Source: CAZIGM01 sp964538675
Lineage (GTDB): Bacteria; Bacillota; Bacilli; Tepidibacillales; Tepidibacillaceae
Direction of reading: 5' to 3'
Length of the DNA stretch: 7,347 bases
Assembly (NCBI GenBank): GCA_964538675.1
Contig: CAZIGM010000071.1
Location: 1-7,347, forward strand
Below are positions 1 through 6,957 of this stretch, piece after piece. The notes below the pieces were generated by a model that worked only from the letters and a program-made list of their open reading frames with translations, was not told where the DNA came from and did no database searches. The position numbers and the translations under genes were made by a program. The stretch's first letter is position 1, and every line of letters begins with the position of its first letter.

Positions 1-47
1 GAATACTTTTTATTAATTATATAAGCAATTAGATATGTTATTTATTT

Positions 48-76
48 TTGTAAATATAATAGTATAGAAATATAAT
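48..76 (+). promoter_or_regulatory. Putative sigma-A promoter for the PrcB-like gene
   Basis: A -35-like TTGTAA (48-53) is followed after 17 bases by a perfect -10 TATAAT (71-76), 24 bases before the ATG at 101. The spacing is ideal, but the -35 matches only 4 of 6 positions. The area is so AT-rich that a second TATAAT occurs at 55-60 by itself, so the call is moderate. Nothing else is seen in positions 1-47. Confidence 0.45.
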
Positions 77-100
77 ATTTTGTTAAAGGATTGATGAATA

Positions 101-424
101 ATGGATTATAAGATTGTAGAGTTTGAAAATACTCCTTTAGAAGTTCAAGAGTGGATTAATGAAAATATTAATAGTGAAAATCAAAAAATAATTAATGCTG
201 AAGAAATGACTTATGTAATTATAACTAGAGGAATCAAAAATACGGGGGGATACGATGTTGAAGCTAAATTGACTGAGGAAGAGAACTTTATAAAATTAAG
301 TTTAGAAAATATTGATCCTAAAGAAGATGAAGCGGTAATTCAAGTTATTACAAATCCATATATTATTATAAAATTCAAAAAGACTAATAAAGAAATTTTG
401 ATAGAAAATTCAAATGAATTATAA
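101..424 (+). CDS. Small PrcB C-terminal-domain-like protein, probably cytoplasmic
   Basis: This 107-residue acidic protein resembles the PrcB C-terminal domain family. The recognisable parts are a core strand followed by a TGGY turn (TYVIITRGIKNTGGYDVE, residues 37-54) and a later QVITNPYIIIKF segment (81-92), matching the family pattern of G-x-x-x-TGGY followed by a T-x-PY-x-I strand. PrcB was named as a subunit of a surface protease complex in Treponema, and Firmicute relatives are usually secreted or lipoproteins. Here there is no signal peptide or membrane segment: the protein begins MDYKIVEFEN. The ATG is supported by AAAGGA at 85-90. It seems to be a single-gene unit, 182 bases before spoVK, with its own likely promoter. 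Its function is unknown; family assignment is from motif memory, not a search. Confidence 0.6.
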   Translation: MDYKIVEFENTPLEVQEWINENINSENQKIINAEEMTYVIITRGIKNTGGYDVEAKLTEEENFIKLSLENIDPKEDEAVIQVITNPYIIIKFKKTNKEILIENSNEL

Positions 425-606
425 TCGCAATGGTTTATTTTGCATTAGTTTTTATAAATAGATATTCTAATCAGGTGGAGTAACGTCTCCATCTTTTCAC
501 AATGTTTTCATCTTTACTAAAATGAGTTTACTAATTTATAAGTCTTGATATATTAGGCTTTATTTTTGTAAACCATCATAAATTCTAATAATTGGGGTGT
601 TAATTT
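425..606. other. Intergenic region upstream of spoVK with paired inverted repeats
   Basis: This stretch has no credible ORF. ATGGTTTA (430-437) and its exact complement TAAACCAT (569-576) flank most of it, with a small TGGAG/CTCCA hairpin (476-491) between them. A sporulation promoter for spoVK is expected here, but I see no convincing sigma-E or sigma-K pair. The best -10-like string is CATAAATT (577-584), which lacks a matching -35 at proper distance. Confidence 0.4.
476..491 (+). terminator. Weak hairpin, possible terminator after the PrcB-like gene
   Basis: TGGAG (476-480) pairs with CTCCA (487-491) around a 6-base loop, followed by TCTTTTC rather than a clean T run. The stem is only 5 bp and lies about 50 bases after the stop codon. 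It may be a weak terminator or an unrelated fold. Confidence 0.22.
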
Positions 607-1566
607 ATGAATGGTGACAATATAACTATGAATAATAAATCGCATAAAATTCAAATCGTATTAGATCAAAATAAGAAGGTTGTAACAATTAAAGATCAAC
701 AAAATGAAAAGGAACGAAATATATTAATTAATGATAAATTTAATGAAATAATTAAAGATTTAAATAAACTTGTTGGATTAGACGACATAAAAAAATTAAT
801 GTTTGAGATATTTGCTTTGATTCAAATAAATCAACAACGTACAACCTTTGAATTAAAAACTGAGCCACAAGTATTTCACATGTTATTTAAAGGTAATCCT
901 GGTACTGGAAAAACAACAGTAGCAAGGATAATGGCTAAAATCTTTTATGAAATGGATATTATATCAAAAGGACATTTGGTTGAGGTAGAAAGAGCTGATT
1001 TAGTAGGTGAATATATTGGTCATACAGCCCAAAAAACAAGGGAGCAAGTAAATAAAGCCTTAGGTGGTATTTTATTTATAGATGAAGCTTATTCACTTTA
1101 TAGGGGAGGGGATAAGGATTTTGGTAGGGAAAGTATCGATACCCTAGTTAAATCAATGGAAGACCATAAAAATGATTTCATTTTAATATTAGCTGGTTAT
1201 TCAAAGGAAATGGAGTATTTTATTAAATCAAATCCTGGTTTGTATTCTAGATTTCCCATTCAACTTCATTTCGAAGACTACTCAATTAATAAACTTTTAG
1301 AAATTGCAGAAGTAATGGCAAGTGAAAGAGAATACACATTTTCATCTTCAGCAAAAAAAAAATTAAAACAATTAATAATGGAAGAGAAACGAGATCCTGT
1401 TCATAATTTTAGTAATGCAAGATTAGTGCGTAATTTAATTGAAAGATCGGTTAGAAATCATGCAGTAAGATTAATTAAGAGCAGTAAGAATTCAAAACAA
1501 GATCTAATGACCCTCCAACCAGAGGACTTTTTATATAATATAATTTCTTCATCAAAATGGATATGA
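607..1566 (+). CDS. spoVK: Stage V sporulation protein K, CbbX-like AAA+ ATPase
   Basis: The product is a 319-residue AAA+ ATPase of the SpoVK/CbbX group, close in length to B. subtilis SpoVK (about 322). A divergent N-terminal ~50 residues leads into the ATPase core: Walker A GNPGTGKT (96-103), Walker B ILFIDEAY (155-162), an AGY sensor-1 region (196-198), the GLYSRFP segment with the likely arginine finger R215, and the sensor-2 SNARLVRN motif (269-276). In B. subtilis the gene is needed for late spore maturation and is made in the mother cell; its substrate is not known. The ATG is preceded by GGGGTG (594-599) at 7 bases. It is the clearest sign that this organism sporulates. A run of ten A (1353-1362) encodes part of the AKKKLK stretch in the small helical domain, and the frame is intact across it. 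Confidence 0.93.
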   Translation: MNGDNITMNNKSHKIQIVLDQNKKVVTIKDQQNEKERNILINDKFNEIIKDLNKLVGLDDIKKLMFEIFALIQINQQRTTFELKTEPQVFHMLFKGNPGTGKTTVARIMAKIFYEMDIISKGHLVEVERADLVGEYIGHTAQKTREQVNKALGGILFIDEAYSLYRGGDKDFGRESIDTLVKSMEDHKNDFILILAGYSKEMEYFIKSNPGLYSRFPIQLHFEDYSINKLLEIAEVMASEREYTFSSSAKKKLKQLIMEEKRDPVHNFSNARLVRNLIERSVRNHAVRLIKSSKNSKQDLMTLQPEDFLYNIISSSKWI

Positions 1567-1591
1567 ATTTTTTATTTGATGATTTAAATTA

Positions 1592-1610
1592 TTTTTTTTT
1601 TTGATATACT
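1592..1610 (+). promoter_or_regulatory. T11 tract and -10-like box before hflX
   Basis: An uninterrupted run of eleven T (1592-1602) is followed directly by GA and TATACT (1605-1610), a one-mismatch -10 box 37 bases before the hflX start. No good -35 sits 16-18 bases upstream; TTGATG (1576-1581) is too far. The T run has no preceding GC stem, so it is not a standard terminator for spoVK. Confidence 0.3.
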
Positions 1611-1646
1611 AAGTAAAGTAAAAATATCTGAGAGGACATAAAAATT

Positions 1647-2888
1647 TTGATCAAAGAAAAAGTTATTTTGATAGATATAAATATTAATGATAAAACAAAA
1701 TATAACGAATATTCAATTGATGAATTAAAAAGCTTAGCAGAAACCGTGAATGCTGAAATACAAATGATAATAAATCAAAACAGAACTAATATTGACCCGT
1801 CATGGTATATAGGGTTAGGCAAGATAGAGGAGATTGCGAATCTTACAGAGGAATTAAAAACAGATTTAATAATTTTTAATTGTGAATTATCTCCTTCCCA
1901 AATTAGAAATATTGAGAACAAAATAAATTGTAAGGTTATTGATCGAACACAACTGATATTAGATATTTTTGCTTCTAGAGCAAAATCTAAAGAGGGAAAA
2001 ATTCAAGTTGAACTTGCTCAACTTAACTACTTATTACCAAGACTTACTGGCAAAGGTATCAGTTTATCAAGACTAGGCGGTGGTATTGGAACAAGAGGTC
2101 CGGGTGAAACTAAGTTAGAAACAGATAGAAGACATATAAAAAGAAGAATAAGTTCTTTAAATTTAAAACTTAAAGAAATTAATAATCATAGGAAGTTATA
2201 TCGCAAAAGAAGAGAGAAAAACAATACTTTTCAAATTGCATTAGTAGGTTATACTAACGCAGGTAAATCTACATTATTAAATCAACTTACTAATTCAAAT
2301 GTATTATCAGAAGACAAATTATTTGCAACTTTAGATCCGACTTCAAAAAAACTTAAGTTGAAAAATAATAAGGATATAATATTAACTGATACAGTAGGAT
2401 TTATACAAGATTTACCTCATGCTTTAATAGCAGCTTTTAAATCTACATTTCAAGAAGCAACTCAAGCAGATTTATTATTACATATTGTTGATTCTAGTCA
2501 CACCAACAGAGAAAAACATATTGAAATTGTTGAGAAACTTTTAAAAGAAATTAACGCAAATTCTATTCCAAGAATAACAATTTATAATAAAAAAGATTTA
2601 CTTCACGATTTTATAATTGATAATGTCAATGATTACCTATTTGTTTCAGCTTATGATGGTAATGATAAACAGAAATTATTGAATTTAATAGAAAATAAAA
2701 TTTCTGAGCATTGGGAGAAATATAATTTTAATATTCCTTCTAATAGAGGTGATTTAATTTCTTATATTCGTAAAAATAGTAAGTTGGTTGATGAAATTAG
2801 TTGGGATGAGAATGGCCATTATTGGCATATTGATGCTTTATTAGATAAGAAATATCTTAATAATGATCTATTACAATATAATAAATGA
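1647..2888 (+). CDS. hflX: GTPase HflX (YnbA type), TTG start
   Basis: HflX is a GTPase that binds the 50S ribosomal subunit; family members split or rescue stalled ribosomes, especially after stress. The 413-residue product has the HflX N-terminal domain (about 1-110), the glycine-rich linker with GKGISLSRLGGGIGTRGPGE (135-154), a coiled basic helix (about 158-192), and the G domain: G1 GYTNAGKS (201-208), G2 ATLDPT (227-232), G3 DTVGF (248-252), G4 NKKD (314-317) and G5 VSA (333-335). A C-terminal extension follows. Translation most likely starts at TTG 1647, since AGAGGA (1631-1636) lies 10 bases upstream and no in-frame ATG fits as well. It precedes ynbB by 37 bases, suggesting co-transcription, as in Bacillus. 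Confidence 0.93.
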   Translation: MIKEKVILIDININDKTKYNEYSIDELKSLAETVNAEIQMIINQNRTNIDPSWYIGLGKIEEIANLTEELKTDLIIFNCELSPSQIRNIENKINCKVIDRTQLILDIFASRAKSKEGKIQVELAQLNYLLPRLTGKGISLSRLGGGIGTRGPGETKLETDRRHIKRRISSLNLKLKEINNHRKLYRKRREKNNTFQIALVGYTNAGKSTLLNQLTNSNVLSEDKLFATLDPTSKKLKLKNNKDIILTDTVGFIQDLPHALIAAFKSTFQEATQADLLLHIVDSSHTNREKHIEIVEKLLKEINANSIPRITIYNKKDLLHDFIIDNVNDYLFVSAYDGNDKQKLLNLIENKISEHWEKYNFNIPSNRGDLISYIRKNSKLVDEISWDENGHYWHIDALLDKKYLNNDLLQYNK

Positions 2889-2925
2889 TTTTTTAATTAG
2901 AACATATAAAAATGGAGTTGTAGTA

Positions 2926-4194
2926 ATGTATAGCTTTTTTAATTTTAGTAACGATTTTAAAAAACGTGTAGATCAGATTGAGATAAATATCTCAAATAAA
3001 TTTAGAGAAATTAATAAAATTGTTGAGTTTAATCAATCAAAGGTACTTAATTCTTTTAATAAGTATAAAGTTTCCGATTTTCATTTACATTCATCTACTG
3101 GATATGGATATAATGATTTAGGAAGACAAACTCTAGATAGTATCTATGCTGAAGTATTTGGAGCAGAGTCTGGATTAGTACGTTCACATATTGTATCAGG
3201 AACTCATGCTTTATCAGTTGGCTTATTTGGATTATTACGACCAGGAGATGAGTTATTATATATTACAGGTAATCCATATGATACACTTGAAGAAGTTATA
3301 GGCATTCATGGCGGTGGAATGGGGTCTTTAAAGGAATGGGGAGTTAGCTATAATTATGTTCCACTTAAGGATAATGGAAAAGTGGATTTTAGTCTGTTAT
3401 CACAGAAAATTTCGAAAAATACAAAGGTCGTTGCAATACAAAGATCAAAAGGTTATTCTTGGAGTCCATCACACAGTACAAATGATATTAAAGAAATGAT
3501 ATCTTTTATTAGAACGTTGAAATCAAATGTAATTATTTTTGTAGATAATTGCTACGGAGAATTTACAGATTATCAAGAACCTACTGAGGTAGGAGCTGAT
3601 ATCATTGTTGGTTCTCTTATTAAAAATCCAGGCGGAGGTTTAGCTAAATTAGGAGGCTATCTAGTAGGCAAGGATAGATATATAGAGCAAATATCTTATC
3701 GTTTAACTGCGCCAGGTATAGGAAGGGAAGTAGGTGCTTCTTACGGTAACATGCGGGATTTTTATCAAGGATTTTTCTTAGCTCCCCATTTTGTTGGAGA
3801 AGCATTAAAGGGAATGATATTCGCTGCCGCAATATTTGATAGTCTTGGATATGATACTAATCCACAATGGCATGAAAAAAGAAATGATATTATTCAAGCG
3901 ATTAAATTTAATAATAAAGATGCACTAGTTACATTTCTAAAAGGAATACAAAAAGGTTCGCCAATTGACTCTCATGTTTCTCCAGAACCTTCTAGTATTC
4001 CAGGTTATCAAAATAAAGTAATTATGGCTGCAGGTGTATTTGTACAAGGTGCTAGTTTAGAGCTTTCAGGTGATGCACCTATAATAGAACCTTATATCGG
4101 GTATATTCAAGGTGGATTAACATACCAGCATGTTAAATGGGGAATACTAACAGCAATAGAATATATGAATAAAAAGAATTTATTAAAAATATAA
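2926..4194 (+). CDS. ynbB: PLP-dependent YnbB, methionine gamma-lyase/aluminium-resistance family
   Basis: This predicted cytosolic PLP enzyme of fold type I belongs to the family annotated as methionine gamma-lyase-like or aluminium resistance protein. Its physiological reaction is not settled. From ATG 2926 it has 422 residues, matching B. subtilis YnbB (about 421). Visible features are SSTGYGYNDLGR (56-67), the cofactor-phosphate region VSGTHAL (90-96), the PLP-ring aspartate in DNCYGEF (207-213), and the Schiff-base lysine K233 in SLIKNPGGG (230-238). The frame is open back to ATG 2863, which would overlap hflX by 26 bases. ATG 2926 is chosen because GGAG (2914-2917) lies 8 bases upstream and the added residues look non-conserved. 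It shares a likely transcript with hflX and ends before a strong hairpin. Confidence 0.88.
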   Translation: MYSFFNFSNDFKKRVDQIEINISNKFREINKIVEFNQSKVLNSFNKYKVSDFHLHSSTGYGYNDLGRQTLDSIYAEVFGAESGLVRSHIVSGTHALSVGLFGLLRPGDELLYITGNPYDTLEEVIGIHGGGMGSLKEWGVSYNYVPLKDNGKVDFSLLSQKISKNTKVVAIQRSKGYSWSPSHSTNDIKEMISFIRTLKSNVIIFVDNCYGEFTDYQEPTEVGADIIVGSLIKNPGGGLAKLGGYLVGKDRYIEQISYRLTAPGIGREVGASYGNMRDFYQGFFLAPHFVGEALKGMIFAAAIFDSLGYDTNPQWHEKRNDIIQAIKFNNKDALVTFLKGIQKGSPIDSHVSPEPSSIPGYQNKVIMAAGVFVQGASLELSGDAPIIEPYIGYIQGGLTYQHVKWGILTAIEYMNKKNLLKI

Positions 4195-4210
4195 AACTAT
4201 TTATAAAATA

Positions 4211-4248
4211 ATAAAAACAAGAAGAATAAATTTTCTTCTTGTTTTTAT
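4211..4248 (+). terminator. Terminator after ynbB
   Basis: A perfect 16-bp stem (4211-4226 with 4233-4248) closes a 6-base loop. Its distal arm holds the sequence CTTGTTTTTAT, giving the T run. It begins 17 bases after the ynbB stop codon and ends 2 bases before the first GlnR operator, so it insulates glnRA from upstream reading. The A-rich proximal arm could also let it act on the opposite strand. Confidence 0.8.
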
Positions 4249-4250
4249 GA

Positions 4251-4267
4251 TGTGAGGATATCTAACA
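4251..4267 (+). promoter_or_regulatory. GlnR operator 1
   Basis: TGTGA-GGATATC-TAACA fits the GlnR/TnrA consensus TGTNA-N7-TNACA at every fixed position. It lies just upstream of the glnR -35. This is the site expected to hold a GlnR dimer when glutamine is plentiful. Confidence 0.85.
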
Positions 4268-4272
4268 TTTTC

Positions 4273-4301
4273 TTGACATAAAAAATTACATTGTGTATAA
4301 T
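4273..4301 (+). promoter_or_regulatory. Consensus sigma-A promoter of glnRA
   Basis: TTGACA (4273-4278) and TATAAT (4296-4301) are both perfect and 17 bases apart, with transcription expected near 4308. The -35 and most of the spacer lie within GlnR operator 2, so bound GlnR should block RNA polymerase directly. Confidence 0.88.
4274..4290 (+). promoter_or_regulatory. GlnR operator 2, overlapping the -35
   Basis: TGACA-TAAAAAA-TTACA fits TGTNA-N7-TNACA with one mismatch in the left half, at a position where the site must also serve as the -35. B. subtilis glnRA has a similar imperfect TGACA half-site in the same place. The centre lies 23 bases from that of operator 1, about two helical turns, which suits cooperative binding on one face. 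Confidence 0.78.
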
Positions 4302-4340
4302 AATAAATAAATTTAAATATTGAGATGGGATGTATAAAAA

Positions 4341-4742
4341 ATGAATGACTCTGATAGAAGAAATCGACCTCTTTTTCCAATAAGTATTGTAATGGAGTTA
4401 ACGGATTTATCTGCAAGACAAATAAGATATTATGAAGAGAATGAATTAATTCAACCAGCACGAACAAGTGGTGGACATAGGTTGTTTTCTTTCTCAGATA
4501 TTGATTGTCTATTAGAGATTAAAAATTTATTAGAAAAAAAAGTTAATCTTGCAGGAATAAAAGAGATATTTACAAGAAGAGAATTTGATAAGTATAAAAC
4601 TGAAAGTAAGAGTATTAATCTAGAAAAAACTCAAGTTACTGATTCTTTTCTTAGAAAGAAAATTGCGCAAGAACTTCTATTGCAAAAGCCTAATCAAGTA
4701 AATACATTAATTCAAGGAGATTTATCACGTTTTTTTCATTAA
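4341..4742 (+). CDS. glnR: Glutamine synthetase repressor GlnR (MerR family)
   Basis: GlnR is the MerR-family repressor of nitrogen genes in Bacilli; feedback-inhibited glutamine synthetase stimulates its DNA binding. The 133-residue product (B. subtilis about 135) has the MerR winged helix at about 10-75, including LSARQIRYYEENELI (23-37), the wing GGHRLFSFSDI (44-54) and VNLAGIKEIF (68-77). A variable linker leads to the C-terminal tail ending IQGDLSRFFH (124-133), nearly the same as the B. subtilis tail that restrains dimerisation and contacts GlnA. ATG 4341 follows GGGATG (4327-4332) at 8 bases. It is the first gene of glnRA, 53 bases ahead of glnA, and its two operators lie just upstream, so it is autorepressed. 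Confidence 0.96.
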   Translation: MNDSDRRNRPLFPISIVMELTDLSARQIRYYEENELIQPARTSGGHRLFSFSDIDCLLEIKNLLEKKVNLAGIKEIFTRREFDKYKTESKSINLEKTQVTDSFLRKKIAQELLLQKPNQVNTLIQGDLSRFFH

Positions 4743-4795
4743 TTTATATTAGTAAATATTTAATATAATAAAAATCTATAGAAGGAGAGAATTGT

Positions 4796-6133
4796 ATGGT
4801 TAAATATAGTAAGGATGATATTTTAAAAGTAGTTAAAGAGGAAAATGTCTGTTTTATTCGTCTAATGTTTACTGATTTATTAGGAACAATTAAGAATGTT
4901 GAGGTACCTATTAGTCAATTAGAAAAAGCGTTAGATAATAAAATGATGTTTGATGGTTCCTCGATAGAAGGTTTTGTTAGAATTGAAGAGTCTGATATGT
5001 ATTTGTATCCAGACTTAAATACTTGGGTTATTTTTCCTTGGGAATCTGATGAAGGTGGTAAGGTAGCTCGTTTAATATGTGATATATATATGCCAGACGG
5101 AACACCTTTTCCTGGAGATCCTAGAGGAATTTTGAAAAAACAACTTAAAGAAGCAGAAGAAATGGGCTTTACTGCATTAAATGTGGGTCCAGAACCTGAA
5201 TTTTTCTTATTTAAAACAAATGAAAATGGAGATCCTACTCTTAATTTAAATGATAACGGAGCATACTTTGATCTAGCTCCAATTGATTTAGGAGAAAATT
5301 GTCGTCGAGATATAGTAATGACATTAGATAACATGGGATACGAAGTAGAAGCATCACATCATGAGGTAGCTCCAGGTCAACATGAAATTGATTTTAAATA
5401 TGCTAATGCAGTTGAAACTGCTGATAATATTCAAACATTTAAGTTAGTTGTAAAAACAATAGCAAGAAAACATGGGTTACATGCTACATTTATGCCAAAA
5501 CCACTTTATGGTATGAATGGATCTGGAATGCATCATCACTTATCACTGTTTAATGGTGAAACAAATACATTCTATGATCCTAAAGATACATTGGGATTGT
5601 CAGATACTGCAAAATACTTTACAGCCGGTATATTAAAACATGCTCGTTCTTTAGTTGCTATAACAAATCCTACAATTAATTCATATAAAAGACTTGTACC
5701 GGGATACGAAGCGCCAGTTTATGTTGCTTGGTCGCCAAAAAACCGAAGTCCTTTAGTGCGAATACCAGCTGCGAGAGGATTAAGTACTAGAATTGAAGTA
5801 CGTCATCCAGATCCTTCCGCTAATCCATATTTAGGTTTAACAGTATTACTAAAGGCGGGATTAGATGGAATAAAAAATAAATATGAATTAGTTCCTCCAG
5901 TAGATAGTAATATTTATATTATGACTGAAGAAGAGAGAGAAAAACTAGGAATTAGTAATTTACCAGCTAATTTAGAAGAAGCTTTACAAGAAATGGTAAG
6001 TAATGAATTAATAACTTCTGCTTTAGGGGAACATATTCTTAATAATTTCATTGAAACTAAGAAGATAGAGTGTGATATGTTCAGAGTACAAGTACATCCA
6101 TGGGAAAGAGATCAATACATTAAATTCTTTTAA
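4796..6133 (+). CDS. glnA: Glutamine synthetase, type I-alpha
   Basis: This enzyme makes glutamine from glutamate, ammonia and ATP as a cytosolic dodecamer. At 445 residues it is one longer than B. subtilis GlnA. The beta-grasp N-terminal domain includes R62 in EGFVRIEE, the arginine linked to glutamine feedback inhibition in the Bacillus enzyme. Metal and substrate residues are E133 and E135 (GPEPEF), E190 (SHHE), E197 (GQHE), H246 (NGSGMH), E305 in the flap (PGYE), R322 (RIP) and E334/R336 (RIEVR). It lacks the 25-residue insertion and adenylylation tyrosine of GSI-beta enzymes, so control is by feedback and GlnR. GAAGGAGA (4781-4788) precedes the ATG by 7 bases. Residues 246-248 read HHH, where B. 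subtilis has HCN. No separate operator is seen in the glnR-glnA gap. Confidence 0.97.
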   Translation: MVKYSKDDILKVVKEENVCFIRLMFTDLLGTIKNVEVPISQLEKALDNKMMFDGSSIEGFVRIEESDMYLYPDLNTWVIFPWESDEGGKVARLICDIYMPDGTPFPGDPRGILKKQLKEAEEMGFTALNVGPEPEFFLFKTNENGDPTLNLNDNGAYFDLAPIDLGENCRRDIVMTLDNMGYEVEASHHEVAPGQHEIDFKYANAVETADNIQTFKLVVKTIARKHGLHATFMPKPLYGMNGSGMHHHLSLFNGETNTFYDPKDTLGLSDTAKYFTAGILKHARSLVAITNPTINSYKRLVPGYEAPVYVAWSPKNRSPLVRIPAARGLSTRIEVRHPDPSANPYLGLTVLLKAGLDGIKNKYELVPPVDSNIYIMTEEEREKLGISNLPANLEEALQEMVSNELITSALGEHILNNFIETKKIECDMFRVQVHPWERDQYIKFF

Positions 6134-6147
6134 AGAAGTTTACTAAA

Positions 6148-6186
6148 AAAACCTTTAAAAACAGATAATCTGTTTTTAAAGGTTTT
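6148..6186. terminator. Bidirectional terminator between glnA and lexA
   Basis: A perfect 18-bp stem (6148-6165 with 6169-6186) closes a 3-base loop, TAA. It has A runs on the left and T runs on the right, so it can end transcription from glnA (14 bases after its stop) and from the convergent lexA (13 bases beyond its stop). Confidence 0.88.
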
Positions 6187-6199
6187 AATTATTTTAGAT

Positions 6200-6817
6200 T
6201 TAATTAATGCCCCTATACACACCAATAACTTTACCAAGAATAGAAACGTTATCTAATATAATTGGTTCCATACTTGAATTATCTGGTTGCAATCTAATGT
6301 GATTAGATTCTTTATAGAATCTTTTTACCGTTGCTTCATCATCTTCAGTCATAGCTACAATAATTTCTCCATTACTTGCAGATGGTTGTTTTTTAACTAT
6401 TATATAATCACCATCAAATATTCCAGCATCTATCATACTGTCCCCTTGAACAGTTAACATAAAAACATCATCATTATTAACAATGTGAGAGGGAAGTGGA
6501 AAATAATCTTCAATATTCTCAATAGCTGTAATCGGTTCACCTGCAGTAACTTTACCAACGATTGGTACTTTTACAACACTACTATCTATTTCAGAGTAAA
6601 TGTCTTCAGAAATGATTTCAATTGCTCTTGGTTTTGTAGGATCTCTTCTAATATACCCTTTTTTTTCTAATCTCTCTAGATGCCCATGAACAGTGGAGCT
6701 AGAAGCAAGACCAACTGCTTCTCCAATTTCACGGACAGAAGGAGGGTATCCTTTTTGTTTAACACGGTTTTTTATAAATTCTAGAATATCATTCTGTCTA
6801 TTTGATAATTTATTCAT
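6200..6817 (-). CDS. lexA: SOS repressor LexA
   Basis: LexA represses SOS genes until RecA-ssDNA filaments promote its self-cleavage. The 205-residue product equals B. subtilis LexA in length. It has the N-terminal winged helix (about 1-65, with SVREIGEAVGLASSSTVHGH at 27-46) and the S24-type C-terminal domain. The scissile bond is A92-G93 in KVTAGEP, the nucleophile is S127 in GDSMID, and the general base is K165 in ATVKRF, so all catalytic parts are present. The ATG is read from 6817 with GAGG complementary to 6824-6827, six bases away. It is convergent with glnA and divergent from yneA; LexA-box A sits on its -35, indicating autoregulation. Confidence 0.97.
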   Translation of the reverse strand: MNKLSNRQNDILEFIKNRVKQKGYPPSVREIGEAVGLASSSTVHGHLERLEKKGYIRRDPTKPRAIEIISEDIYSEIDSSVVKVPIVGKVTAGEPITAIENIEDYFPLPSHIVNNDDVFMLTVQGDSMIDAGIFDGDYIIVKKQPSASNGEIIVAMTEDDEATVKRFYKESNHIRLQPDNSSMEPIILDNVSILGKVIGVYRGIN

Positions 6818-6867
6818 AAGTCACCTCTATATTTTCTAAAATTTTCATATATTCAATATTTTTATCA

Positions 6868-6896
6868 AGTATACCATATGTTAAACAACTATGCAA
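6868..6896 (-). promoter_or_regulatory. Putative lexA promoter (extended -10)
   Basis: Read on the minus strand, TTGCAT (6891-6896) lies 17 bases before TATACT (6868-6873). The -10 is preceded by TGG, forming an extended -10 that would offset the weak -35. LexA-box A overlaps the -35 end. Confidence 0.55.
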
Positions 6897-6907
6897 ACAG
6901 TTGTTCG
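6894..6907. promoter_or_regulatory. LexA box A, imperfect, on the lexA side
   Basis: CAAAC-AGTT-GTTCG departs from the palindromic CGAAC-N4-GTTCG by a single base in one half. It touches the lexA -35 on the minus strand and lies 10 bases upstream of the yneA -35. It probably serves lexA autorepression with weaker binding than boxes B and C. Confidence 0.6.
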
Positions 6908-6916
6908 AATTATTTC

Positions 6917-6945
6917 TTGACAGAACGCACGTTCCTAATTATAAT
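6917..6945 (+). promoter_or_regulatory. Consensus sigma-A promoter of yneA
   Basis: Perfect TTGACA (6917-6922) and TATAAT (6940-6945) are 17 bases apart. Such a strong promoter needs tight repression, which fits the LexA boxes inside and after it. Confidence 0.88.
6923..6934. promoter_or_regulatory. LexA box B within the yneA promoter spacer
   Basis: GAAC-GCAC-GTTC is a perfect GAAC-N4-GTTC box. It begins on the base directly after the -35 and fills most of the spacer, so LexA and RNA polymerase cannot both bind. Confidence 0.92.
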
Positions 6946-6957
6946 AAGATATAAATA

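Noticed and set aside
577..584. CATAAATT as a sigma-E or sigma-K -10 for spoVK
   Set aside because: It is close to CATACAHT, but no KMATATT-like -35 lies at 13-15 bases and it breaks the sigma-K pattern CATANNNTA.
2863..2925. Upstream ATG that would lengthen YnbB by 21 residues
   Set aside because: It overlaps the end of hflX, lacks a ribosome site, and the extra residues look unlike the family; ATG 2926 has GGAG at 8 bases and gives the usual length.
4201..4467. Minus-strand ORF across the ynbB terminator and glnR promoter
   Set aside because: It covers a clear terminator, both GlnR operators and the start of glnR, and its translation shows no recognisable domain.
4753..4762. Palindrome TAAATATTTA between glnR and glnA
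   Set aside because: A short AT-only palindrome is expected by chance here, does not fit the GlnR operator, and has no stable stem.
4915..5334. Long minus-strand ORF inside glnA
   Set aside because: It is antisense to a highly conserved gene and is explained by codon bias; no motif or ribosome site supports it.
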